From positions 186,001 through 250,000 of the forward strand of contig CAMDCN010000001.1 of assembly GCA_945890485.1 (NCBI GenBank): a stretch of 64,000 nt of DNA, in the 5' to 3' direction. The position numbers and the translations under genes are program-made. Position 1 is the first letter of the stretch; each line of letters begins with the position of its first letter. Source of the DNA: Candidatus Sulfopaludibacter sp. SbA3. GTDB lineage: Bacteria; Acidobacteriota; Terriglobia; Bryobacterales; Bryobacteraceae. Below are positions 11,200-20,491 of the stretch, one piece after another. The notes under the pieces are model-generated. The model was not told where the DNA came from. It made no database searches and worked only from the letters and a program-made list of their open reading frames with translations.

Positions 11200-14100
11200 T
11201 TAAAACTGCAACCGGACCGTCAACTGCACCACCCGCGCCGGGCTACCCGAGTTCCGCGTGGTCAGAATGCCATCGCTGGCCACCGCAATCGGATTGTTCG
11301 GATTGTTCAGCACATTGAAGAAGTCGATGTTCAGCCGCAACGCCACCTTCTCGGTGATGTTAGTGAACTTGAACAGCGACGCATCCAGGAACCATTGGTT
11401 CGGAGCCCGCATGTACTGATTTCGCCACGGCACCAAGTTGTCGTTGAAGTTCAGCCGCTGCACGGTGTTGTTGTTCAGCGGAACCCAAACGTTGTTGGTA
11501 TCCCAGAACTGTCTGAGGTTAGTGTTCGCCGGTGCGTTCGCCGGCAAGGTCGTGCTGCCCCAAGGAATCAGGGGAGAGGCCGCCGGCTTGTAATTCGCCG
11601 GTACCCCCATCACCCCGTTCGGCCGGCCCTGCGCATCCGTACTGTTGATCTGGTTCGCTGGGATGTACCCGTTAAAGTACAGGAATCCAGGGAAACACCT
11701 GCCACTGCGGCAGTCTTCAATCGGGTACTGCTCGCCGTACCGTTCAATCGGATTACCGGTCGGATAGTTATTGGTCGGCAGGGTGAAGTAGTTGGACCGG
11801 AAATTACCCGTTCCGGCAAGCTGCCACCCGCCGATAATCTTGTCCACGAAGCCCCGCATATTGCTCCCGAAAGCCTTTCCTTTGCCTACCGGGATATCTG
11901 CGATCCAGTTCCAGCGAACCTGATGCTTCGGGGTATTCGCATCCCGTTGGAAGTTCAAGAACCGGTTCCGGTCCCGCTCGTCCTGTGGAATCGCGTTCGG
12001 CAGGAAGTTGTCCGCCTGCTGAATCACACCCGTTGTGCCCAAGGTGTTACCGGTTACCCAGAACAACTGGAACCCAAGACCTTTGCTGAAGCGCCGCTCC
12101 AGCTCAGCTTGGAACCCGTTCCAGGCTGCGTAGCCGGGGCTGCTCAACCGGTTCACGCTGCCGTAAACCTGCTGATCGTAGGGCCGCCGCGCGACGTTGG
12201 CAAACGCTCCCGTTGGCAGCGGAGTCCGCCGCGTGGCGAACCAGATATAGTCCGGAACGCTTTCGTTCAAGTTCACCGTCTGCAGGATGTTCGTCGTCCG
12301 ATTGCCAACGTAGGCCAACCGCACCACCATGTTGTCGAAGATCTCCTTCTCCACCGTCAGGTTCATATCCTGAACCTTCGGGTCGCGGAGGAACGGATCA
12401 ATCTGGATGGCGGTGAAGCCACGGGCGATCGTCCGCGTATCGTTGATGTTGATGATGTCGTTTCCTGAAGTGTTCACTCCGGCGAATAACGTCTGTGGCG
12501 TGCGCAACCCATAGTTTGGCAGGCCGTCCGGCGAGAGCGCGGTATTGGTTAGGCTGTTTTGGAAGCTCGCCGAAACAATCTGCTGATTCTGCTGGCTCCC
12601 GAACCAATCGGCAATGGGCTGTGTGTAGTAGGAGATCCGGTAACCGCCGCGGATCACCATGGCGCCCTTGCCCGAGAATGCTTTGTAAGCGAACCCGATC
12701 CGGGGGCCGAACTGCTTCCAGTTGTTGGTCACCAGGCTGCTCGACAGACCCGCTTCCTCGGCAGTAATAATCTTGCCGCCGAACCCAGTCAAAGCATTCA
12801 GATTGGCTGGCAATGTGGCCTGCCGTTCGAGGAAGTTGTCCACGCTCGAACCCACCACGTACGCCCGCTTTTCCGGGCTGAAGCTGGTCAACAAACCGTT
12901 CCGGTCGTTGAGCGGAGTCCGATACTCATACCGCAAGCCCAGGTTCAATGTCAGCCGTTGGGAAACCTTCCAGTTGTCCTGAATGTACGGCGCGTACTCT
13001 TGCCGCCGCAGAAAAGCCCACGGACGCCGGAACGTCGCGTTGTAGTTCATGCTACCCAGATACAGGTTCGCCATCGGATGGCCCGAGAACGGAGTCGCAA
13101 TCGGATTCTGCGGCGTCGAAACCGTGTCGTAGAGGCCTGTCGCCTGTGTGGCCGTATTGAAGTTGCCGGCGGCCGAAACGATCGATTTCGGAACGTCCTC
13201 CCAGCGGAACTGGAAGCCGAGACTGAGCTCATGTTTGCCAACGACTTTCGTCGCATTGTCCTGCGCCGTAATCAGATTACTTACGAGGAAGAACGGCTGC
13301 TCACCGCCCCACACATACTGGTCACCGGCGCCAAGCGACATCCCGTCAATAACCGGGAAGTTCACGGCACCAAACGGATTCGGCATCCCCAACAGGCCCG
13401 CATAGTTTGTCTTGTTGTCGCCCGCGCCGCGGTTGTGCCAGTCGCGCATGCCCGAAATCAGGATCTCGTTATTCAAGGTCGGCGAGAACGTATGGATCCA
13501 GGTCCCCGACAACGCATGATTCGGCCACCACCGCGTCGTCTGGTTGATGGTCTTGAAATCGTTCACCGGCAGGAAAGGCGCACTGTTGGCGCCGTACTGC
13601 TCGTAGTGCTGATTGTAGGCGTACCGGAAATACACCAAGTTCTTATCGGAGAACCGGTGGTCCACACGGATGTTCCGCGTATCCTGATGCAGCGGTCGTT
13701 GGAACACGCCGATCCAGTTTGCATCGACCAACGGGTTTACGCCCGGCAGATTCGGCATCGCCGTCCGGTCAAACATGAACTTCGCCACCGGGCTGATCCG
13801 CGCCGGGTTGATCATGTTCGTGATGCCATTGTGCGTCATCGGCAACCGGGACCAGTTCGCCTGCGTCGTCAGGGGGTCATACAGGTTAAACTGCCGACCC
13901 TGAGCGTCCCGCAAACCCCGGAAGTCGCCGTTGCGCATTTCCGCGGTCGGCACCGACATGCGCGTTGTCGTGTTCGCCAGGAAACGTGTCGATTCCCAGT
14001 TGAAGAAGAAGAAGGTCCGATTCTCGCCTTTGTACAATTTGGGAATGTTGATCGGGCCGCCCAAAGATAGGCCAAATTCGTTGCGGTTTACATAGGGAGG

Positions 14101-14898
14101 CTTGGTGAAGTTATCTTCGCGCCGCCGGGCCACGCCGTAAGCGCTATTGCGGTTCGTGTAGAACAGCACGCCGTGATACTGATTGGTGCCCGACCGCGTC
14201 GACATAATTACCGACGTCGGACGCGAGAACTTCGCCGATGCGTTGTTCACTTCGACGCGAATCTCCTCCACCGAGTCCAAGCTCGGTGTCCGCGCCACGT
14301 CCCATCCTTCCCACACTTCGTTCTGCGCCGATCCGTCCACCACCAGGGTGTTCGATCCGTTCCGCAAACCATTGCCGCGGACCATGCCGCCAATGCCGTG
14401 GCCGTGCGACGACCATTGAATACCCGGCACCATCACGAGCAGATTTTGATACCCGCGTCCATTCACCGGCAACTGTTCGATCCGTTGCCGTTCGAGCGAC
14501 GAGCCCAGGGAAGGGGAGTCGACCTTGATCATCGGCGTCACATCCTTCACCTCGACAATCGTGTTCGCCGTCGCTACCTGCATCACGATGTCCACCGTCG
14601 CGTCCTGCTGCACCTGCACGGTCAAATTGCCTTCGAAAGTCTGCAGGCCCGGCATCTCGACACGGAGACGGTAGGGGCCTGGAATCGTAGTCGGAAACAC
14701 GTAGAGGCCCGCGCTGTTCGTTACCGATTCGCGGACGACTCCCGTGGCTGTATTGAGCAAAGTCACCTTTGCGTTCGGAATCAGAGCTTGCTGAGCATCA
14801 GTCACCGCCCCACGCACGGTGGCGTTCGAAGCCTGGGACCACGCCATTGGCGCGGTGAGAAGCGCAACAAAGAAAAGTGTCGATCGAATGAGTGTCAT
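11200..14898 (-). CDS. Carboxypeptidase-regulatory-like domain TonB-dependent receptor (Oar-like)
   Basis: Start chosen at MTLIRSTLFFVALL; ATVRGAVTDAQQALIPNAKVTLLNTATG (CarboxypepD_reg) and C-terminal beta-barrel ending VQLTVRLQF. Confidence 0.92.
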   Translation of the reverse strand: MTLIRSTLFFVALLTAPMAWSQASNATVRGAVTDAQQALIPNAKVTLLNTATGVVRESVTNSAGLYVFPTTIPGPYRLRVEMPGLQTFEGNLTVQVQQDATVDIVMQVATANTIVEVKDVTPMIKVDSPSLGSSLERQRIEQLPVNGRGYQNLLVMVPGIQWSSHGHGIGGMVRGNGLRNGSNTLVVDGSAQNEVWEGWDVARTPSLDSVEEIRVEVNNASAKFSRPTSVIMSTRSGTNQYHGVLFYTNRNSAYGVARRREDNFTKPPYVNRNEFGLSLGGPINIPKLYKGENRTFFFFNWESTRFLANTTTRMSVPTAEMRNGDFRGLRDAQGRQFNLYDPLTTQANWSRLPMTHNGITNMINPARISPVAKFMFDRTAMPNLPGVNPLVDANWIGVFQRPLHQDTRNIRVDHRFSDKNLVYFRYAYNQHYEQYGANSAPFLPVNDFKTINQTTRWWPNHALSGTWIHTFSPTLNNEILISGMRDWHNRGAGDNKTNYAGLLGMPNPFGAVNFPVIDGMSLGAGDQYVWGGEQPFFLVSNLITAQDNATKVVGKHELSLGFQFRWEDVPKSIVSAAGNFNTATQATGLYDTVSTPQNPIATPFSGHPMANLYLGSMNYNATFRRPWAFLRRQEYAPYIQDNWKVSQRLTLNLGLRYEYRTPLNDRNGLLTSFSPEKRAYVVGSSVDNFLERQATLPANLNALTGFGGKIITAEEAGLSSSLVTNNWKQFGPRIGFAYKAFSGKGAMVIRGGYRISYYTQPIADWFGSQQNQQIVSASFQNSLTNTALSPDGLPNYGLRTPQTLFAGVNTSGNDIININDTRTIARGFTAIQIDPFLRDPKVQDMNLTVEKEIFDNMVVRLAYVGNRTTNILQTVNLNESVPDYIWFATRRTPLPTGAFANVARRPYDQQVYGSVNRLSSPGYAAWNGFQAELERRFSKGLGFQLFWVTGNTLGTTGVIQQADNFLPNAIPQDERDRNRFLNFQRDANTPKHQVRWNWIADIPVGKGKAFGSNMRGFVDKIIGGWQLAGTGNFRSNYFTLPTNNYPTGNPIERYGEQYPIEDCRSGRCFPGFLYFNGYIPANQINSTDAQGRPNGVMGVPANYKPAASPLIPWGSTTLPANAPANTNLRQFWDTNNVWVPLNNNTVQRLNFNDNLVPWRNQYMRAPNQWFLDASLFKFTNITEKVALRLNIDFFNVLNNPNNPIAVASDGILTTRNSGSPARVVQLTVRLQF

Positions 14899-14985
14899 GT
14901 GTTGGAAACCCCGGCGAACTGAAAGACTTTCGGAATAGTTTACGGGGCATGACAATCAGATGCAAGAGCTAAACTTGCTTTACTT

Positions 14986-17019
14986 TCATTTTCTTTCCGT
15001 ACTGAGGAGAGGTCCCACTTTCCAGCCTTCATCGAACACTCCAGCCATCGCCACATCTGGGTCTTCCTTCGTTCCCACGCGCAAGATTGCGTAGTCTCCA
15101 TACTGCGGAGCCGGGAAATCCCCCGCCCAGTCCTCCCACAACGCCGTCAATCCGCTGTTCAACACAACATACTTCTTCGGATTCAGCGGATTTGGATAGA
15201 TCATCGCCGGTAGCACCTCTCCCGCCGCGAACCGCTGCCCGCCCATCTGCACCGTCTCCCGCCCCCACGTCAACGGCAGTTTCCCGGCCACGCGCTCAAT
15301 CCAACGGTTACTTCCCGGATCCCCAAACAGCACCACGTGGTACTTCTCAAAATCCGCAGCCGTCACATCGCGGTCGTCCTTCACCCGCAACCGCCCTCGG
15401 TACGCCAATTGATACTGCCGGTCGAACCGCGCCAGAATCGCCAAGGCCTGCTCCTGCGCCGCCACATTCCAAGGTGTGCCCGTCGGCTTCACGATCAGAA
15501 AGGGCTCCAGAAACGCATCGTCGATCGGCCCTTGCAGCCCATGCCGTTTCCGCAGGCCTGTCTCAGCGCTACGAGCCACCTGCCACTTCCCGGCAGTCTT
15601 GGCCAACACCAACTCCGCCGCCCCCGCGACCGATAACGTCTGCCCGTCGATCACCACCGTCGTCGCCCGCTCCGTCTCCCGCAACGCCAGCCGATTCAGA
15701 TTCTTTGTCTTGATCTCATAGCGGCTCCGGTTCAACATTCGCCGAGCGTCAATCTCCGCCCGCTCGTAGTGCTTCTCCAGGCCCTCGAGCGTGGCCCAAT
15801 GGCTCTTGTTGTACCGAGTCGTATACGTCAGGAATCGCAAGTGGTCCGGCGACATCCGCCCCTTCTTTAAGTTCTCCAGATGCATCGCATCCATTCGCTT
15901 ACGAAACTCCGGGTCCGTCGCGTGCGGCGTGTTCGGCGCGACCAGAAACACAATGGAAGGGACTTCCTTGACGCGCAATCCCGTCGTGAACGACTCGCCC
16001 TCAAAGTGAAACCCTTCTTGCGCCAACTGCCGCCGCGCGGTCACATGCTTGGCGAAACTCCCATCAATTTCGCCCACATAGCCAATAAACGGCATATTGA
16101 ACGCGTTCAACATCCACTCATACGTGTTGTCGAAGATCCGGCACATCGCCTGCTGATGCGGCGCCAAGTCCGTCACCAGCCGCATCCGGTGCGACTCGGT
16201 ATCCCCGGCTCCCGCCTCCACCGTTGCCCACTCGCCCGGATGATGCAGCGCCGTATGCCACACCCCGGCGCCCCCCATCGAAAACCCACGCAACGCCACC
16301 CGGTCCTTGTCGACTTTATACGCCTTCGAGACCGCCGCGATACCTTCAAACACGTCCGCCTCTCCCGGCCAATGGAACGCATTGTTCCCCCTCCCGTGCA
16401 GCTCAATCTGAATCGTGCCCGGCAAGTATGGGCGGTCCGCCCCCCGCCGCTCAAACGCGTTGATGAACTCCACCTCGTACCGCGTCACATACCGCCCGTG
16501 TTCAATCACGTCCAACGGAAACGCCCGTGTTCCGTCATACTCCTCCGGTACCGTTAACCGGTAAGGCTGCACCGATCCGTCTACCGCCGACCGGTACCCA
16601 CGAACCAACCGTCCTTTCTGGGTCGTCCACGGCGACTGCCCTTTTTGTAGCAACGCCGCCCGCTCCGATCCCATCTCCATCACCGCCAACGTCGAAGCCA
16701 CCGACTCCTTGCGGAAGAACTCCTCCGGGAATCGCAGAATCCATCGCGCCGCCTCCGCGAAGATTTCGACATCCACCACCAACTCATCGCTCACGCCCTT
16801 CGCCCGCAGCGCGGCGATCTCTGTGTCGAGTGCCGCCAATTTCGCGGTAATCGCCTGCTTCTCTTCAGCGCTCGGCTCATACGGCGCCGTCCGCGGTCGA
16901 AACCGCGTCGTCGGCAGAATTTCTCCTGCCCGCCACTGTTTCGGCGACGGAACCTGAACCGTCTGGCTCAGCACCAGCCCGGCGCAAAGCAAACTCAGCG
17001 AAATCGCGATTGTCTTCAT
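14986..17019 (-). CDS. Secreted alpha/beta hydrolase / prolyl oligopeptidase-type esterase
   Basis: Start chosen at MKTIAISLSLLCAGLVLSQ; VALRGFSMGGAGVWHTALHHP (GxSxGG nucleophile elbow). Confidence 0.8.
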   Translation of the reverse strand: MKTIAISLSLLCAGLVLSQTVQVPSPKQWRAGEILPTTRFRPRTAPYEPSAEEKQAITAKLAALDTEIAALRAKGVSDELVVDVEIFAEAARWILRFPEEFFRKESVASTLAVMEMGSERAALLQKGQSPWTTQKGRLVRGYRSAVDGSVQPYRLTVPEEYDGTRAFPLDVIEHGRYVTRYEVEFINAFERRGADRPYLPGTIQIELHGRGNNAFHWPGEADVFEGIAAVSKAYKVDKDRVALRGFSMGGAGVWHTALHHPGEWATVEAGAGDTESHRMRLVTDLAPHQQAMCRIFDNTYEWMLNAFNMPFIGYVGEIDGSFAKHVTARRQLAQEGFHFEGESFTTGLRVKEVPSIVFLVAPNTPHATDPEFRKRMDAMHLENLKKGRMSPDHLRFLTYTTRYNKSHWATLEGLEKHYERAEIDARRMLNRSRYEIKTKNLNRLALRETERATTVVIDGQTLSVAGAAELVLAKTAGKWQVARSAETGLRKRHGLQGPIDDAFLEPFLIVKPTGTPWNVAAQEQALAILARFDRQYQLAYRGRLRVKDDRDVTAADFEKYHVVLFGDPGSNRWIERVAGKLPLTWGRETVQMGGQRFAAGEVLPAMIYPNPLNPKKYVVLNSGLTALWEDWAGDFPAPQYGDYAILRVGTKEDPDVAMAGVFDEGWKVGPLLSTERK

Positions 17020-17118
17020 CGGCTGTATCTTATCAGCGCGGCGGACCTTCCTAGAAGCGAAATCGAGTGGTAACCTCAGAAAGCACTCGAAGGCAAAACA
17101 AAGCAAAGGCAGATCCCC

Positions 17119-18816
17119 ATGATCCTGAGAACCCTCTCCGCTCTCCTCTTCCTCGCCGGCTCCCTCGCCGCGCTAGGCCCGGAACTCGAATTCAAAGACC
17201 CCTCCGGCCAAACCATCGCAAAATACGTCGTCGAAGCCCCCGAGAACCCCGCGCCGCAACTCGGCCTCATCTTCTGCTCCCAGGAGCACGACACCCCCAC
17301 CGGCAACGACATCTTCCCCGTTCGTCAAAGCCTCCTCCGCCTGGGTCTTGCGAACCAGTTCGTCCTCCTGTCCATCGCTCCCCAGTCCCGCAAGTTCGGC
17401 CCCGCCGACCACCAGCCCATCGAAAAGCTGATCGCCTGGGCGATGAAGACGTACCCCACCATCAATCCCCGCCGCGTCTACATGTTCGGCAAAGGCGAAG
17501 GCTCCAAGATCTCGATGGAGTTCACGATGACCCATCCCCAACTCAGCACCGCCGCCATCGGCTACAGTTGGGGCGCTTGGCTCATGCCTTCGGAAGTCGA
17601 TAAGCCCATCGACTTCGTCAACCAGGCCCCCGAACTCTACCTCACCCTCGGCCGCCGCGATCTCGACAACCATCTCACGTGCGTGCGTGACACCTATCCC
17701 CGGCTCAAGGCCAAGGGATATCACCTGATTCATCGCGAGTTCGACGAACTCGCCGACCGCAGCTACCACCCGGTGAGCAACGATGATGCCCTCTCCTGGG
17801 CCACCCGCCTTCGCAACAAGAACCTACCGCTCTCCGCCGAAGAAACCCGCCTCCTCCGCGCCTTCAACGGCAAGCCCCCAGCCCCGGTGAATGGCTACTA
17901 TCCCTCCCTCGCCCTCGTAGGCGGAGCCCCGGCCGGAGCCATCCTACAAAAGCTCTTTACCTCACCGGACCCATCCGTCCGCGCCGCCGCCGCCGAAACT
18001 GCCAAGCACGGCATCTATGGCGCCGCCACCACCGCCGCCCTGGCCAAGTTGACGAAAGACACCTCCCGCCCCGTCAGCCAGGCCGCCATCCGCGCGCTCG
18101 CTCTCCTCGCCAACTGGCGTTATCCAGAGGCGCAGTCTGCTCTCATTCAATTAGCCACGGACCCCACGGCAGACCACACCAGCCGCCTAGCCGCCGCCGA
18201 TGGTCTCGCCCATGCCGCCCGTCTCCAGGTGCAAGGCATCCGCCAGGACCCGGCGATCTTTGCCGCCCTTGCCTCCCTCGCCGCCGAAAAGGACGAGCCT
18301 CTCCGCGCAGTCGCCTCCGCCACTCTCGCCCCTGCCTACGTTCCGCCTCCCCCCGGCGCGCCCCGCCGCCGTTCGCCCGAAGGCGGCTGGCAAAAGTGGG
18401 TCGAATCTCTTTACGCTACCGAAAACGTCGAAACCAAGAAATACGAGATCTGCGCCTCTACCGGTCGCGAACAGGCCCTCGACAACTTCTGCCGCGGCGG
18501 CGAAGCCCTCCGTGCCCGCAACCTCGCCACAGGCTTCGCCTTAACTTTGAAAGCCGCCGAAGCCAATTACGTCCCCGCCCAAGCCGCCGTCGCCATGCTC
18601 TACGCCAACGGCCAAGGCGTCCAGCAGAACTACGCCGAAGCCGGTCAGTGGTGGCTCAAGGCGGGCGCCGCCGGAGACCTTGTCGCCGCCCGCCACGCCT
18701 GGAACCTCTACAGCAACGGCGAAGGCGCCGAACGCAACCCCACCCTCGCCAACCAAATGGCTCCCCTCATCGGAGAGCCTATCCGGCAGCCCCGCGCCGC
18801 CAAAAAGAAGAACTAA
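17119..18816 (+). CDS. Secreted multidomain protein: esterase-like N-terminus, HEAT-like repeats, C-terminal Sel1 repeats
   Basis: GYSWGAW motif; alanine-rich helical repeats; AVAMLYANGQGVQQNYAEAGQWWLKAGAAGD Sel1 signature. Confidence 0.7.
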   Translation: MILRTLSALLFLAGSLAALGPELEFKDPSGQTIAKYVVEAPENPAPQLGLIFCSQEHDTPTGNDIFPVRQSLLRLGLANQFVLLSIAPQSRKFGPADHQPIEKLIAWAMKTYPTINPRRVYMFGKGEGSKISMEFTMTHPQLSTAAIGYSWGAWLMPSEVDKPIDFVNQAPELYLTLGRRDLDNHLTCVRDTYPRLKAKGYHLIHREFDELADRSYHPVSNDDALSWATRLRNKNLPLSAEETRLLRAFNGKPPAPVNGYYPSLALVGGAPAGAILQKLFTSPDPSVRAAAAETAKHGIYGAATTAALAKLTKDTSRPVSQAAIRALALLANWRYPEAQSALIQLATDPTADHTSRLAAADGLAHAARLQVQGIRQDPAIFAALASLAAEKDEPLRAVASATLAPAYVPPPPGAPRRRSPEGGWQKWVESLYATENVETKKYEICASTGREQALDNFCRGGEALRARNLATGFALTLKAAEANYVPAQAAVAMLYANGQGVQQNYAEAGQWWLKAGAAGDLVAARHAWNLYSNGEGAERNPTLANQMAPLIGEPIRQPRAAKKKN

Positions 18817-19772
18817 CGCGCGAGCCGGTGCCAAAGCACCTGGTTTAAGTTGCCGCGGCCCGGATCGGAGAGCACCTCTCCCTTCCGGACCGCGTCCACT
18901 GAATGCAACCCCGGCGATTCAACATACCCCAACACTTTCCCCGTCTTCCGGTCCACGTTCACCAGCCACCCCGGCGCTTCATTGATCACGTTCCGCGCAT
19001 GCGTCCCGATCCAAAGGTTCCCGTCCGGTCCCGCCGTGATCGAAAACGTTTTCCCCAGATGTCCCCATTCGCCCAGATATTTTCCCTCTAGATCAAAACG
19101 CTGAATCCGTCCGTTTTGCCGGTCTGCCACGTAAATCACCCCATCCCGTAGTGCCAGCCCATGCGGCAAATTAAACTGCCCCGGCCCCGTCCCCGCGGTC
19201 CCCCACTGCTTCACCCGTTTCCCCGCCGCGTCATACTCCAAAATCCGCGCATTCCCATAGCCATCCGCGATAAACACCCGGCCCTTCGGTCCAAACGCAA
19301 TATCCGCCGTACCCCTCGATCGTCCCCTCCCCGCGGGCAACTCGCCCACTTCAATCCGTAGCAGTAGCTTCCCCTGCGGCGTAAACTTCAACACCACCGA
19401 ACTCCCCGAATCCACCGTCCACACGTTGCCCTCCGGGTCCAGTCGAATGCTGTGCGGATTCGTGTAAAGCCCCTTGCCCCAACTCCGCAAGATCTTGCCC
19501 TTTTCGTCAATCACGACCACCGCATCCTCACCTAGGTTCCGGTGAATCAAATACGTCTCCCCCTTCGGCCCCACGGCCACCGAGGAGATGTAATCCGTGT
19601 TCCAACCCTCCGTCCTCGCCTGAATCGCCAGCGGCGACGACTTCCACGGCAACTTCGGCGAACTTTGAATCAACGCCGTGAACCGTGCCGCCTCCTCGGC
19701 CGTCGGAGGATTCGGCGGCGACTGCGCCCCGCAAACGAAAGCAAAAATGCAAAGCAAAGGAAGTTGTCTCAT
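18813..19772 (-). CDS. NHL-repeat / SMP-30-like beta-propeller protein, secreted
   Basis: Repeats such as DGVIYVADRQNGRIQRFDLEGKYLGEWG and KGRVFIADGYGNARILEYDAAGKRVKQWG. Confidence 0.85.
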   Translation of the reverse strand: MRQLPLLCIFAFVCGAQSPPNPPTAEEAARFTALIQSSPKLPWKSSPLAIQARTEGWNTDYISSVAVGPKGETYLIHRNLGEDAVVVIDEKGKILRSWGKGLYTNPHSIRLDPEGNVWTVDSGSSVVLKFTPQGKLLLRIEVGELPAGRGRSRGTADIAFGPKGRVFIADGYGNARILEYDAAGKRVKQWGTAGTGPGQFNLPHGLALRDGVIYVADRQNGRIQRFDLEGKYLGEWGHLGKTFSITAGPDGNLWIGTHARNVINEAPGWLVNVDRKTGKVLGYVESPGLHSVDAVRKGEVLSDPGRGNLNQVLWHRLAR

Positions 19773-19807
19773 CGGGGAAGAAGAATATCACGGTCGCAGG
19801 CTATAAA

Positions 19808-20488
19808 ATGGGCCCCATGGCCCGGCATCTTCTTTTCCTCCTCCTCTTCGCCGGCCAAGCGACCGCGCAAGACGACCCCTCCGAGTGGCGGCGGATCGGC
19901 CTCGCCCACATCTCCGCCAACCGCTTGGCCGAAGCCGAACCGGCCCTCCTTCGCGCCTGCCAGCTGGAACAACCGCCGGTCGATAGCTGCTACTTCCTCG
20001 CCCGCAACCGCCACGCCCTGGGCCAGTTCGAACGCGCCCGTGAAGCCTTCGACCTCGCTCTCGCGGCCCCCTCAGCCCGAGTCCATCGCGCTGCCGGTCT
20101 CAACTATCTCGCCCTCGGCCGCGACGCCGACGCCGAACTCCATCTCCGCCGCGCCGTCGCCATCGGCCCTCTCACTCCGGACGATCCCCGCGTCGACCTC
20201 GGCGCCTTCCTCTTCCGCCAAGGCCGCCTGCCGGAAGCCGCCACCCTCCTCAAACAGGCAGCCAAAGCAGATTCCCCCCGCGCCCATCTTGAGCTCGGCC
20301 GAGTCCTCCTCCAGCAAGGCAACCTCGAACTCGCCGCCTATCACCTCGAACAAGCCGCTCGCCGCAACCCCGCCGACCCCAACGCCCACCTCCTCCTCGC
20401 CCGCGCCTACCAACGCCTCGGCCGCGACGCCGACGCCGCCCGCGAACTCGCCCTCGGCGAACAACAACGCCGCCGTAAACGACCCTGA
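19808..20488 (+). CDS. Tetratricopeptide repeat protein, secreted
   Basis: MARHLLFLLLFAGQATAQ signal; TPR-like repeats (AHLELGRVLLQQGNLELAAYHLEQAARRNPADPNAHLLLARAYQRLGRDADA). Start may be 19808 or 19817. Confidence 0.8.
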   Translation: MGPMARHLLFLLLFAGQATAQDDPSEWRRIGLAHISANRLAEAEPALLRACQLEQPPVDSCYFLARNRHALGQFERAREAFDLALAAPSARVHRAAGLNYLALGRDADAELHLRRAVAIGPLTPDDPRVDLGAFLFRQGRLPEAATLLKQAAKADSPRAHLELGRVLLQQGNLELAAYHLEQAARRNPADPNAHLLLARAYQRLGRDADAARELALGEQQRRRKRP

Positions 20489-20491
20489 TCG

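Noticed and set aside
12559-14070. 503-aa plus-strand ORF antisense to the Oar-like receptor
   Set aside because: His/Arg-rich unstructured translation; the opposite frame encodes a clear TonB receptor
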